Positions 1 to 5,888 are shown, counted from the stretch's first letter. The stretch: 10,250 nt of DNA from CAZMJP01 sp964566895 (GCA_964566895.1 CAZMJP010000022.1:1-10250); one strand, 5' to 3'. Translations and numbers: made by a program. The notes: generated by a model from the sequence alone, not told the origin.

Positions 1-55
1 ATAAATTTTTACCCCATCAAATCAAAAGTGTCTCGCACTCTTTAATATTAATTGT

Positions 56-451
56 ATGAAATTATTCGAGCGATTATTTAGCCAAGAACCCAAGTCGGAA
101 GTCGCCGCACTTCATCCTGATTTTAAAATTAAAAAGAATGGGTGGTATTTCAATAGAGATTATAATATTGGCGATGGTGAAATCAGTGTAAAGGTCTGTT
201 TCGGCTTTGACGATCCTTTGCAACTGAATGGATGTAATTTTCAGGCAAAAATAGGCGTGAACACTAATCCAACTATTAGCAATAAATATATTGGTTTTGC
301 GTATACACGAAGTGGCAATTTAGAAAAATTGGAATCGTGGGCTCAAAGATTTCTATATGCCGAGTTAATAGACCACCTTGATCACGACGGCGTGTCGACT
401 TCTAAAAGTAATAAGTCGGTTCTTACAAAGTTGCCAGAGGAAGAAAATTAA
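56..451 (+). CDS. Hypothetical protein, possible gene-cassette product
   Basis: I do not recognise this 131-aa protein. It is soluble-looking, with no signal peptide or membrane segment. An amphipathic N-terminus (MKLFERLF) leads into a mixed region rich in beta-strand-forming and aromatic residues (about 25-85), with two cysteines (about 48 and 60), and the tail is Lys/Ser/Glu-rich and low in complexity. The start is the first ATG after an in-frame stop at 2-4, and there is no Shine-Dalgarno sequence before it. An AT-rich TTTAATATTAAT stretch lies just upstream, so the message could be leaderless. The attC-like structure that begins about 20 bases after the stop codon makes it look like an integron-cassette ORF, which is typically a short orphan protein. 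That reading is an inference from context only. Confidence 0.6.
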   Translation: MKLFERLFSQEPKSEVAALHPDFKIKKNGWYFNRDYNIGDGEISVKVCFGFDDPLQLNGCNFQAKIGVNTNPTISNKYIGFAYTRSGNLEKLESWAQRFLYAELIDHLDHDGVSTSKSNKSVLTKLPEEEN

Positions 452-473
452 AAATGGAATAAAAATTTTCATC

Positions 474-566
474 GCCTAACAAGGGATGTACGGTTCGTGT
501 TTGACTAACGCCAAATACTCATCCAAATCCCACTGTGGTGGAATTTCACTTACCCGAACGTTGGGT
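474..566 (+). other. attC-like integron recombination site (candidate)
   Basis: The outer ends match the consensus of integron attC sites. GCCTAAC at 474-480 fits R'' (RYYYAAC) and GTTGGGT at 560-566 fits R' (GTTRRRY). With the flanking C473 and G567 they pair over 8 bp including G-U pairs. Inside, GGG (483-485) can pair with CCC (553-555) with A486 extrahelical; alternatively GTTCG (493-497) can pair with CGAAC (555-559). A central hairpin AAATCCCAC/GTGGAATTT (525-533/538-546, one mismatch, loop TGTG) forms a variable terminal structure. The length of about 94 nt is within the known attC range. The site follows the upstream ORF in the orientation expected of a cassette. The spacing between outer and inner boxes is less regular than in textbook sites, and no integrase gene is visible. 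Confidence 0.45.
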
Positions 567-600
567 GTAATTTTAAAAATAAAATTAAAATCCTTTCAAT

Positions 601-1164
601 ATGAGAAAAATATATTTTGTAACCGGCAACCAAATGAAAGTTCTTGTTGCTCAAAAAGCGCTTGAAACAAATGAAATTGAATTGGAACAAATTAAAATCG
701 AAACCCCAGAAATACAAAGTATGGATGTAAGGGAAGTTGCTTCATTTTCTGCGGAGTGGGCAGCAAACAAATTAAATAAACCTGTGGTCAAAGAGGACAA
801 TTCTTTTTGCATAGAGGCGCTAAATGATTTTCCGGGCACTTTTGTGGCTCACATTGATAAAACTATTGGTGAAAATGGTATAATGAAATTGATGGCTGGG
901 ATAAAAAACAGAAGGGCAAAATACATTATGGCGGCAGCCTATTGTGTTCCTGGCGGCAAACCGATTGTTGAGTTTGAAGAACTTAAAGGTGTTATCTCAG
1001 AAAAATTAGACGGAGAATATGGATGGTTTAGCGACAGGTTTTTTATTCCCAATGGATATGAAAAAACTATGAGTTGCTATTCTGATGATGAGCGTAAATT
1101 GATTTGGCCACATAATTTTTGGGAAAAATTAGCGATAAAGATTTTGAGCGACAAAAATGATTAA
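601..1164 (+). CDS. HAM1/RdgB-like non-canonical purine NTP pyrophosphatase
   Basis: The 187-aa protein belongs to the ITPase/HAM1 family, which hydrolyses ITP, dITP and XTP to the monophosphate and PPi and so keeps deaminated purines out of DNA and RNA. The N-terminus carries the family signature FVTGNxxK (Thr8-Gly9-Asn10, Lys13). KEDNSF (64-69) followed by FPG (77-79) matches the acidic motif that ends in PG, and GVISEKLDGEYGWFSDRFFIP (130-150) matches the usual GFGYDPIF block with Asp145 kept. The C-terminal Ser-His-Arg motif is replaced by WPHNF (169-173), so the base pocket is divergent and substrate preference is uncertain. Length is normal for the family. There is no Shine-Dalgarno; TAAAAT (586-591) lies 9 bases before the ATG. 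It sits among other nucleotide-hydrolase families, directly after the attC-like site. Confidence 0.8.
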   Translation: MRKIYFVTGNQMKVLVAQKALETNEIELEQIKIETPEIQSMDVREVASFSAEWAANKLNKPVVKEDNSFCIEALNDFPGTFVAHIDKTIGENGIMKLMAGIKNRRAKYIMAAAYCVPGGKPIVEFEELKGVISEKLDGEYGWFSDRFFIPNGYEKTMSCYSDDERKLIWPHNFWEKLAIKILSDKND

Positions 1165-1172
1165 AAAGAAGA

Positions 1173-1185
1173 GGGGACTATCCCC
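1173..1185. repeat. Short palindromic repeat, copy 1 (GGGGACTATCCCC)
   Basis: A perfect 5-bp stem with a 3-base loop lies 8 bases after the HAM1-like stop codon. It is the first of four related copies in gaps between 1165 and 2340. It resembles REP-type intergenic palindromes. There is no following T tract, so a simple terminator is unlikely. Confidence 0.65.
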
Positions 1186-1210
1186 GAAATAAACATTAAT
1201 AAACAATATT

Positions 1211-1531
1211 ATGGATATCACAGATATACAAAATAGAATTCACGGATTTCAACAAAAACGCGCTTCTGAAATAGGCACAAATCTAACCCTTGATTTAGTG
1301 TTTATGCATTTAGCAGAAGAAGTCGGGGAAATTGCAAGGCAAATTATCAATAAAAATCACCTTTCTTTCAGAGGATATGATGAACAGAATCTTAAAGAAG
1401 AGGTCGTTCAAGCTTTATTAGACTTGCTCTTGATTTCGAAAATCAGTGATATTGATTTACCAACTGAGATTGATAAAAAAATTCGTGAAATGGAAAAACG
1501 GCGACCTAGAAATTCTGTGTCGGACTATTAA
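1211..1531 (+). CDS. MazG-like nucleotide pyrophosphohydrolase
   Basis: This 106-aa, probably all-helical protein fits the MazG/dUTPase-like NTP pyrophosphohydrolase superfamily. Those enzymes work as Mg2+-dependent dimers or tetramers and cleave (d)NTPs to monophosphates. The first half of the metal signature is clear: AEEVGE (35-40, Glu36, Glu37, Glu40 in the EExxE pattern). The second half falls in KEEVVQALLDLLLI (62-75). The position normally occupied by Asp in ExxD reads as Gln67, and Asp71 lies one helical turn further on, so activity is not assured. The C-terminus EMEKRRPRN resembles the family's basic end. The short length matches single-domain MazG-like proteins rather than the tandem-domain MazG. 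No Shine-Dalgarno is visible before the ATG. Palindromic repeats flank the gene on both sides. Confidence 0.75.
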   Translation: MDITDIQNRIHGFQQKRASEIGTNLTLDLVFMHLAEEVGEIARQIINKNHLSFRGYDEQNLKEEVVQALLDLLLISKISDIDLPTEIDKKIREMEKRRPRNSVSDY

Positions 1532-1535
1532 AAAA

Positions 1536-1547
1536 GGGACTGTCCCC
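1536..1547. repeat. Short palindromic repeat, copy 2 (GGGACTGTCCCC)
   Basis: It lies a few bases after the MazG-like stop codon, preceded by an A run and followed by ATATAAT. The TATAAT at 1549-1554 could act as a -10 for the next gene. Copy 4 has the same downstream flank. Confidence 0.65.
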
Positions 1548-1562
1548 ATATAATCAGTAAAA

Positions 1563-1577
1563 GGGGGATAAGTCCCC
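1563..1577. repeat. Short palindromic repeat, copy 3 (GGGGGATAAGTCCCC)
   Basis: The stem GGGGA/TCCCC has the loop TAAG. It is preceded by an A run and followed by ATAATAA, as in the other copies. It lies only 15 bases from copy 2, so the two form a direct pair upstream of the kinase-like gene. Confidence 0.65.
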
Positions 1578-1617
1578 ATAATAAAACTAAATTTCCGTAA
1601 CTGGCAAAGGTTATTAT

Positions 1618-2271
1618 ATGGGCACAATAAAAATGGAGGAAATCCTGCGGAAAATAAACGAATATCAGCATCAAAAGCGTGACGGCAAGCCCGTTACCGT
1701 GGTGATAGAGGGAATTATTGGTAGCGGCAAGAGTTATCTCGCCGGTCGGATTATTGAATATTTCCCTGAAGGTTCCATTTTATTGACGATGGATTTATTT
1801 TTCAGTGTTATTAGATCCGAATGGAAGAGAAAATTTGAAAATAACAGGGGCGTTTTATTGGATTGGTATAATCAAAAAAAGCGCGTAGTGTTTTAATGAG
1901 GATTCGGGACAGAAAAAAATTTGTTGGGAATAATTGCTATAATCTAAGCAATGGCGAGCTGGACAAAAATTTAATTATAGATGCCGCTACATGTAGATTG
2001 GTTATTTTTGAGGGGTTGTTATCATCCGTTATTCTGAAAGGCATGTTTGACGTGGGGATTTTGGTGAACGCGTCTGAATATTTAGCTTTAAGCCGCGCTA
2101 GACAGAGGGATAAAACGGCGCGTAATATAGATGAAGAAAAATGGCGATTTAAAAAAGCGATATTACATGATATGTACGTGCCATACATGGAACAAATACG
2201 GCAAAACACGAGTTTTTCGTACATCCAACGAAATAGATAATCACCGTATAATAAGTGATAGTGAAAAATAA
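1618..2271 (+). pseudogene. Uridine kinase-like P-loop protein, split by two frameshifts
   Basis: Joined across frames the gene encodes about 217 aa, the usual size for the uridine kinase/phosphoribulokinase-like P-loop family. The first part contains Walker A GIIGSGKS (32-39) and LLTMDLFF (Asp59, like the family's substrate-binding Asp), then stops at 1894-1896. The central part continues in the -1 frame: an amphipathic KARSVLMRIRDRKKF, a Walker B-like VIFEGLL, and a lid-like RARQRDKTAR. The last part needs a return to the original frame near the A run at 2194-2196 and then reads KTRVFRTSNEIDN before TAA at 2269-2271. Frame 1 becomes frame 3 at A7 (1874-1880) and frame 1 again, so the two shifts cancel. 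AAAGG (1606-1610), 7 bases upstream, supports the ATG. Decay, sequencing error or recoding are all possible; the true substrate is unknown. Confidence 0.7.
1875..1881 (+). other. A_AAA_AAG slippery heptamer at the kinase frame break
   Basis: In the upstream frame the codons are CAA AAA AAG (1873-1881), so A_AAA_AAG is in the exact phase needed for -1 ribosomal slippage, as in E. coli dnaX. Slipping here leads directly into GCG CGT AGT and the conserved central kinase segment. The zero-frame stop is five codons downstream (1894-1896), and an ATG overlaps it as TAATG. An AGGGG stretch about 20 bases upstream might act as a stimulator. An indel in the same homopolymer explains the break equally well. 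Confidence 0.35.
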
Positions 2272-2311
2272 TATGGAAGAAAAAAGAGCCGACGGCGGAT
2301 TTAAGATAAAA

Positions 2312-2324
2312 GGGGGACAATCTC
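2312..2324. repeat. Short palindromic repeat, copy 4 (degenerate)
   Basis: GGGGGACAATCTC keeps the left arm of the family but has lost part of the right arm. It is preceded by an A run and followed by TATATAAT, like copy 2. The TATAAT at 2327-2332 lies only 12 bases before the CYTH gene's ATG. Confidence 0.5.
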
Positions 2325-2344
2325 TATATAATAAATGAGTATCT

Positions 2345-2908
2345 ATGATTGAAGTTGAGATTAGGGCTGGGGTGAATAGTTTTGATGAGATAAAAAAGGA
2401 GCTTGAAAAAATCAAAGCGTGTTATTTTAAATCAGTTCATCAAATTGACAAAATTTTCGGCCACCCGATGTTTTTGGATTCGAAAAACATGATAATTGAA
2501 GGGGGAATTGTTCCCAGAATTAGGTCTGTAAATAATAAATGTTCTCTTGAGTTTAAAGAAATCCGCAGAATGAGCGGAGGTATTGAGCTAAAATCAGATA
2601 TTGATAACATCCAGGAAGGGGTGGATTTTTTAAAAAAGCTCGGTTTTAGCGAAGCTTTTACCATTGATAAATACAGGGAATTTTATAAATACAAAGATTT
2701 TACTATTTGTTTAGATAAGGTTGATAAGTTGGGTTGTTTTATTGAAATTGAGAAAATGATAAAATCTGCCGGAGAAGAAAAGTCAGTAAGGGAGAAATGT
2801 GTAGAGGTCTTGGGATTAATTTCCCCGGACAGCAAAATTGAAAACAGAAAATACGGAGATCTAATGCAGGAGTTTATTAATAAAGAGCAAAGAAAGGGTG
2901 AAGGCTAA
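2345..2908 (+). CDS. CYTH-domain protein (CyaB / thiamine triphosphatase-like)
   Basis: The 187-aa protein has the CYTH fold, an acidic and basic beta tunnel that binds triphosphates and two divalent metals. Family members include class IV adenylate cyclases, thiamine triphosphatases and inorganic triphosphatases. Visible landmarks are the N-terminal E-x-E (Glu3, Glu5) with Arg7 where the usual ExExK has Lys, HQIDKIF (32-38), RIR (58-60), EFKE (69-72), KYREFY (109-114), and CLDKVDKLGCFIEIE (122-136), which matches the family's late LDxxxxLGxFxEIE block. The single-domain length and the LGxFIEIE ending favour the CyaB-type subgroup. Sequence alone does not separate a cyclase from a triphosphatase. 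The first ATG (2335) leads to a stop at once, so 2345 is the start. There is no Shine-Dalgarno, and TATAAT lies 12 bases upstream. Confidence 0.82.
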   Translation: MIEVEIRAGVNSFDEIKKELEKIKACYFKSVHQIDKIFGHPMFLDSKNMIIEGGIVPRIRSVNNKCSLEFKEIRRMSGGIELKSDIDNIQEGVDFLKKLGFSEAFTIDKYREFYKYKDFTICLDKVDKLGCFIEIEKMIKSAGEEKSVREKCVEVLGLISPDSKIENRKYGDLMQEFINKEQRKGEG

Positions 2909-2923
2909 TTTTAAAATAAAAAG

Positions 2924-2932
2924 TTATCCACA
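2924..2932 (+). promoter_or_regulatory. Perfect DnaA-box sequence upstream of an RNA promoter
   Basis: TTATCCACA is identical to the consensus DnaA box. It is part of a 14-base sequence, AAAAGTTATCCACA (2919-2932), that recurs exactly once more in the window, upstream of the 23S promoter. It lies just after the CYTH stop codon. Confidence 0.6.
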
Positions 2933-2939
2933 GTTTAGA

Positions 2940-2988
2940 TTGATTTTTATTTTGTTTTGGACTATATTATGAAAATTCGTCGTATAAT
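2940..2988 (+). promoter_or_regulatory. Promoter region for the ncRNA candidate
   Basis: TATAAT at 2983-2988 is a perfect -10 but has only a poor -35 (TTGGAC at 2957-2962 with a 20-base spacer). An alternative pair is TTGATT (2940-2945) and TATATT (2963-2968) with a 17-base spacer. Transcription would start near 2995 or 2975 and run into the GC-rich hairpin. Confidence 0.45.
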
Positions 2989-2994
2989 GTCGGA

Positions 2995-3129
2995 GTCGGT
3001 CTCTCGTCTCGTAGTCCGGGGCTTGTACACGTAGCGTTTGTCGAGGAAGTGCACCCCGGACGCAAATAAGCGCCTTTTTAGGCGCAAATATAAATAGCCG
3101 TTTAATAAAAACGGCTTATTTATTTCTTT
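2995..3129 (+). ncRNA. Candidate small structured RNA of unknown class
   Basis: A GC-rich island in AT-rich DNA lies between a promoter and a terminator and has no convincing ORF. The core is a stem GTCCGGGG (3014-3021) with CCCCGGAC (3054-3061), continued by TGTAC (3024-3028) with GTGCA (3049-3053) across a 2-base bulge, closing a 20-base loop. A second hairpin GCGCCT-TTTT-AGGCGC (3070-3085) is flanked by a repeated GCAAATA, and the terminator hairpin follows. I checked by eye for 4.5S/SRP, tmRNA, RNase P and 6S hallmarks and found none. The extent is inferred from the promoter and terminator. Confidence 0.45.
3092..3129 (+). terminator. Intrinsic terminator
   Basis: AGCCGTTT (3096-3103) pairs perfectly with AAACGGCT (3109-3116) around loop AATAA. 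An A-rich stretch precedes it and a T-rich tract (3117-3129) follows. It would end the ncRNA transcript and insulate the corA operon. Confidence 0.75.
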
Positions 3130-3135
3130 CTACTC

Positions 3136-3203
3136 TTTGGGAATAAAAAGGCGTTTTGTAATGCCGCCTTTAAACTCCGGGAGCTATTCGCTCTGTTCCC
3201 AAA
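3136..3203. other. Branched inverted-repeat element of unknown function
   Basis: An 8-bp outer stem TTTGGGAA/TTCCCAAA (3136-3143/3196-3203) encloses two hairpins: AAAGGCG/CGCCTTT (3147-3153/3165-3171) and GAGC/GCTC (3181-3184/3190-3193, loop TATTC). Together they form a compact three-way junction of about 68 nt. It is not a tRNA because it has no T-arm GGTTCRA or plausible anticodon arm. Read on the minus strand the first hairpin is followed by a T run, so it could be a reverse-strand terminator. It lies upstream of the proposed corA start point. Confidence 0.45.
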
Positions 3204-3213
3204 AAATGGATTA

Positions 3214-3222
3214 TGATATAAT
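3214..3222 (+). promoter_or_regulatory. Extended -10 promoter for corA
   Basis: TGATATAAT combines the TGn extension with a perfect TATAAT (3217-3222). No good -35 is visible, as is usual for extended -10 promoters. Transcription would begin near 3229, giving a leader of about 85 nt before the corA ATG. Confidence 0.6.
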
Positions 3223-3314
3223 AAAAGGAATCAAGTAACGGAGGAAAATAAAGTTAGTCATTTTTTAAAAGATTAATTTGCTCCGCCGGGCGACGGATAG
3301 AGGGGAAAAATAAA

Positions 3315-4247
3315 ATGATTCAAAAATTTAAAACTATTCAGGGAAATTTAAAAGAGGTTGAAGAGTTTGAAGATGGCAGTTGGATAAATGTCGTTAATCC
3401 CACTAATGGAGAATTGGAAGATTTATCTCATCGACTTAATGTTCCCTTGGATTTTTTAATGGATACATTGGATATTGACGAGACAGCAAGAATCGAGGCC
3501 GAAGACGGATGTACTTTGATTATATTAAGGGTACCGCGGTTTGAGGGTGAAGACATTAGTATCGCCTTTACTACCCAGCCCTTGGGAATAATATTTACAG
3601 GGAGGGCGTTTATTACTGTTTGTTCTAAGGAAACTGACATTATCTCGGATTTTGTCGCCGGTCGAGTCAAAAAGTTTTTTTCGGAAAATAGAAGTCGTTT
3701 TCTTTTGCAGATTTTTGTCAGAACAGCGTCGTTATATTTGAGATATTTAAAAGATATTTATAAAAGGACGACGGCGATTGAAAGCGAGTTGCATAAGGCG
3801 ATGAAAAATAAGGAGTTGATAAAATTGTTGAATTTTGAGAAAAGTTTAGTCTTTTTTACTACTTCCCTGAAATCGAACGAATTGATGATGGAGAGGTTGC
3901 AAAAGATGGGAATTATAAAAATGAATCCCGACGACGAGGATTTGTTGGAAGATGTAATTATAGAAAACAAACAGGCGATTGAGATGAGTAATATCTACAG
4001 CAATATCCTTGGCGGGATGATGGACGCCTTTGCTTCGGTTATTTCCAATAATTTAAACGTGGTGATGAAGTTTCTGACAATGGTTACGGTTATTTTAATG
4101 ATTCCGACATTAATTGCGAGTATATATGGGATGAATATAAAGTTGCCGCTTCAGAATTTACCGCACATTTTTTTAGTAACTGTCGGTTTTTCCCTTATTT
4201 TATTAATAATTTTCGCCTGGATTTTTGTTAAAAAAAAATGGATTTAA
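3315..4247 (+). CDS. corA: CorA-family magnesium/divalent cation channel
   Basis: The 310-aa protein has the CorA architecture: a soluble alpha/beta N-terminal domain (about 1-125), long helices forming the funnel stalk (about 125-250), and two C-terminal membrane segments (about 250-270 and 284-304). The signature YGMN (271-274) sits right after TM1 and forms the selectivity loop of the pentameric Mg2+ channel in the cytoplasmic membrane. The loop continues as IKLPLQNLPH rather than the common MPEL, as in many CorA-2-type homologues. The C-terminus is basic (KKKWI), as expected for the cytoplasmic tail. GAGGGG (3300-3305), 9 bases before the ATG, supports the start. It is the first gene of a probable operon with the two genes downstream (gaps 37 and 26 bases). 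Co2+ or Ni2+ transport cannot be excluded. Confidence 0.92.
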   Translation: MIQKFKTIQGNLKEVEEFEDGSWINVVNPTNGELEDLSHRLNVPLDFLMDTLDIDETARIEAEDGCTLIILRVPRFEGEDISIAFTTQPLGIIFTGRAFITVCSKETDIISDFVAGRVKKFFSENRSRFLLQIFVRTASLYLRYLKDIYKRTTAIESELHKAMKNKELIKLLNFEKSLVFFTTSLKSNELMMERLQKMGIIKMNPDDEDLLEDVIIENKQAIEMSNIYSNILGGMMDAFASVISNNLNVVMKFLTMVTVILMIPTLIASIYGMNIKLPLQNLPHIFLVTVGFSLILLIIFAWIFVKKKWI

Positions 4248-4284
4248 TCGTCAATTGTTTAAATAAGGATAAAGTAATGGGCTT

Positions 4285-5280
4285 ATGTTAAGAAATTCAA
4301 TCCTAGTTTTAAATCAAACACAGATTAAAAAAATTATTCCTTTGGCGGAGATTGGACGAGTAATTAAAAGGGTGGAAAGGGCTTTTGTCAGTTATGGACG
4401 AGAGGAGGCGCAAATGCCAGCTAAAAGTTATTTGTATTTTGAAAAATATGGTGGAGATTTGCGGATTATGCCTTCATTTGCCCCGGAATTGGATATGGCC
4501 GGGACGAAAATTGTTAATGTTCATCCGCATAATCCGAAAATCGGATTACCGACAGTAATGGCGGCAATTATTTTGAATGACGCAAAGACCGGCTTGCCCT
4601 TGGCCATGTTGGACGGAACCTATATCACCGGAATGCGGACTGGCGCGGTTGGCGCAGTTGCCGCCAAATATTTAGCCAAAAAGGACGCTAAGACATTGGG
4701 GGTGATAGGCGCTGGCGTTCAGTCCATATTTCAAATCGCGGCAATTTGCCAAGTCAGAAAAATAAAGGAAATTTTGGTTTTCAATATCCACGAGAAAAAG
4801 GTTGAGTGGCTATCTCAGCAGTTAAAAATTTTGAAAATCAAAATCAGAAAGGCGTCCTTGCCGGAGGCTTCTGGTCAGGATATTTTAGTTACGGTTACGC
4901 CGTCGAGGAAGCCGGTTATTAAAAGAAGTTGGGTTAGGCCGGGGGCGCATATTAATGCCATTGGCGCTGACGCTCAAGGTAAAGAGGAATTGGAGCCGGG
5001 GATTTTGAAAAAAGCGAAAATTATCATTGATGACTGGACCCAAGCCAGTCATTCCGGAGAGATAAATGTGCCTTTGAGCAGAGGAATTATCAAACAAAAG
5101 GATATTTACGCTTCCTTAGGGGAGATTGTCAGTGGTCAGAAGGCCGGACGGGTTAATGACAAAGAGGTTACGATTTTTGATTCAACCGGTTTGGCAATTC
5201 AGGATTTATTCACTGCTGAATTAGTCTATCAAATGGCTAAAAAGAGAAAGATTGGCCGGCCGATTAATTTATTTGAATAA
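4285..5280 (+). CDS. Ornithine cyclodeaminase / mu-crystallin family dehydrogenase
   Basis: The 331-aa protein is full length for the ornithine cyclodeaminase/mu-crystallin family of NAD(P)-dependent enzymes. KIVNVHPHNP (75-84) supplies the substrate-binding Lys75. TGMRTGA (115-121) contains the conserved Arg118. GVIGAGVQS (139-147) is the Rossmann dinucleotide loop, and IFDSTGLAIQDL (297-308) is the conserved C-terminal signature. Members include ornithine cyclodeaminase (ornithine to proline), archaeal-type alanine dehydrogenase, and reductases of cyclic imines such as pyrroline-2-carboxylate; the sequence does not decide among them. AAGGAT (4265-4270) is 14 bases before this ATG but 6 before an out-of-frame ATG at 4277 that opens a 4-codon frame overlapping the start, so translation may be weak or coupled. 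It is probably co-transcribed with corA. Confidence 0.88.
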   Translation: MLRNSILVLNQTQIKKIIPLAEIGRVIKRVERAFVSYGREEAQMPAKSYLYFEKYGGDLRIMPSFAPELDMAGTKIVNVHPHNPKIGLPTVMAAIILNDAKTGLPLAMLDGTYITGMRTGAVGAVAAKYLAKKDAKTLGVIGAGVQSIFQIAAICQVRKIKEILVFNIHEKKVEWLSQQLKILKIKIRKASLPEASGQDILVTVTPSRKPVIKRSWVRPGAHINAIGADAQGKEELEPGILKKAKIIIDDWTQASHSGEINVPLSRGIIKQKDIYASLGEIVSGQKAGRVNDKEVTIFDSTGLAIQDLFTAELVYQMAKKRKIGRPINLFE

Positions 5281-5306
5281 AAGTGAAATAAGTAATTTAA
5301 AGAATT

Positions 5307-5837
5307 ATGAAGATAATTAAGTTTCCCGATTGTCGACAGACCTACGACTACGATTGCGGAGCAAGAGTCGTTCAATCCGTTTTAGCTTATTATGGCTTGA
5401 ATATCAGGGGGGGTAAAATAATGAAGTTGGCCGGGACAAACAAAAGACAAGGGACGCCAATAAAAGGAATAATAAAGGTTGCCAAAGCATATGGTTTTAA
5501 ATATAAAGCCGGGGAAATGAATGTTTCTCAGGTGAAAGAATATATTGATCGGGGTATCCCAGTAATTTTACTTCTTCAAGCCTGGTCTCGGAGAAAAAAG
5601 ATTGATTGGAAAAATAATTGGGCAGACGGTCATTATGTAGTGGCAATCGGTTACGACAACAGACGCCTGTATTTTAAAGACCCATCTTCTATCTGGAGAA
5701 CATTTTTAACTTATCGAGAGTTAAAAGAAAGGTGGCATGATATTGATATATATGCTAGCGATAAATATTATAATTACGGAATTGTTATTTACGGGAGAAA
5801 GGTTTGTGATTTAAAAAAAATGGTTCATCTGGATTAG
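5307..5837 (+). CDS. C39-like papain-fold cysteine peptidase
   Basis: The 176-aa protein matches the stand-alone peptidase C39-like family. Expected active-site residues are all present: Gln11 (oxyanion hole), Cys17 in YDYDCGARVVQS (13-24), His109 in DGHYVVAIGYD (107-117), and Asp125 in YFKDPSS (122-128). C39 domains of ABC exporters cut double-glycine leader peptides, but this protein has no transporter domains, no signal peptide and no membrane segment. It is thus a cytoplasmic, unfused version whose substrate is unknown. No double-glycine peptide gene was found nearby. It follows the dehydrogenase by 26 bases, with only a weak AAAGAA upstream of its ATG, so it is probably the last gene of the corA operon. 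A bidirectional terminator follows. Confidence 0.82.
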   Translation: MKIIKFPDCRQTYDYDCGARVVQSVLAYYGLNIRGGKIMKLAGTNKRQGTPIKGIIKVAKAYGFKYKAGEMNVSQVKEYIDRGIPVILLLQAWSRRKKIDWKNNWADGHYVVAIGYDNRRLYFKDPSSIWRTFLTYRELKERWHDIDIYASDKYYNYGIVIYGRKVCDLKKMVHLD

Positions 5838-5888
5838 TTAACAAGGTCAGCGGAACTTAATTTCTAAAAAGGAAAAGGTAAACAAAAA

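Noticed and set aside
1937..2415. Open frames on the minus strand opposite the kinase-like and CYTH genes
   Set aside because: They mirror plus-strand genes with clear family motifs, have Ser/Phe/Leu-rich antisense composition and match no recognisable family.
3161..3238. 25-codon ORF starting MPPLNSGSYS before corA
   Set aside because: It has an AGGCG 7 bases upstream but overlaps the branched structure and the corA promoter, and is too short to support without homologues.
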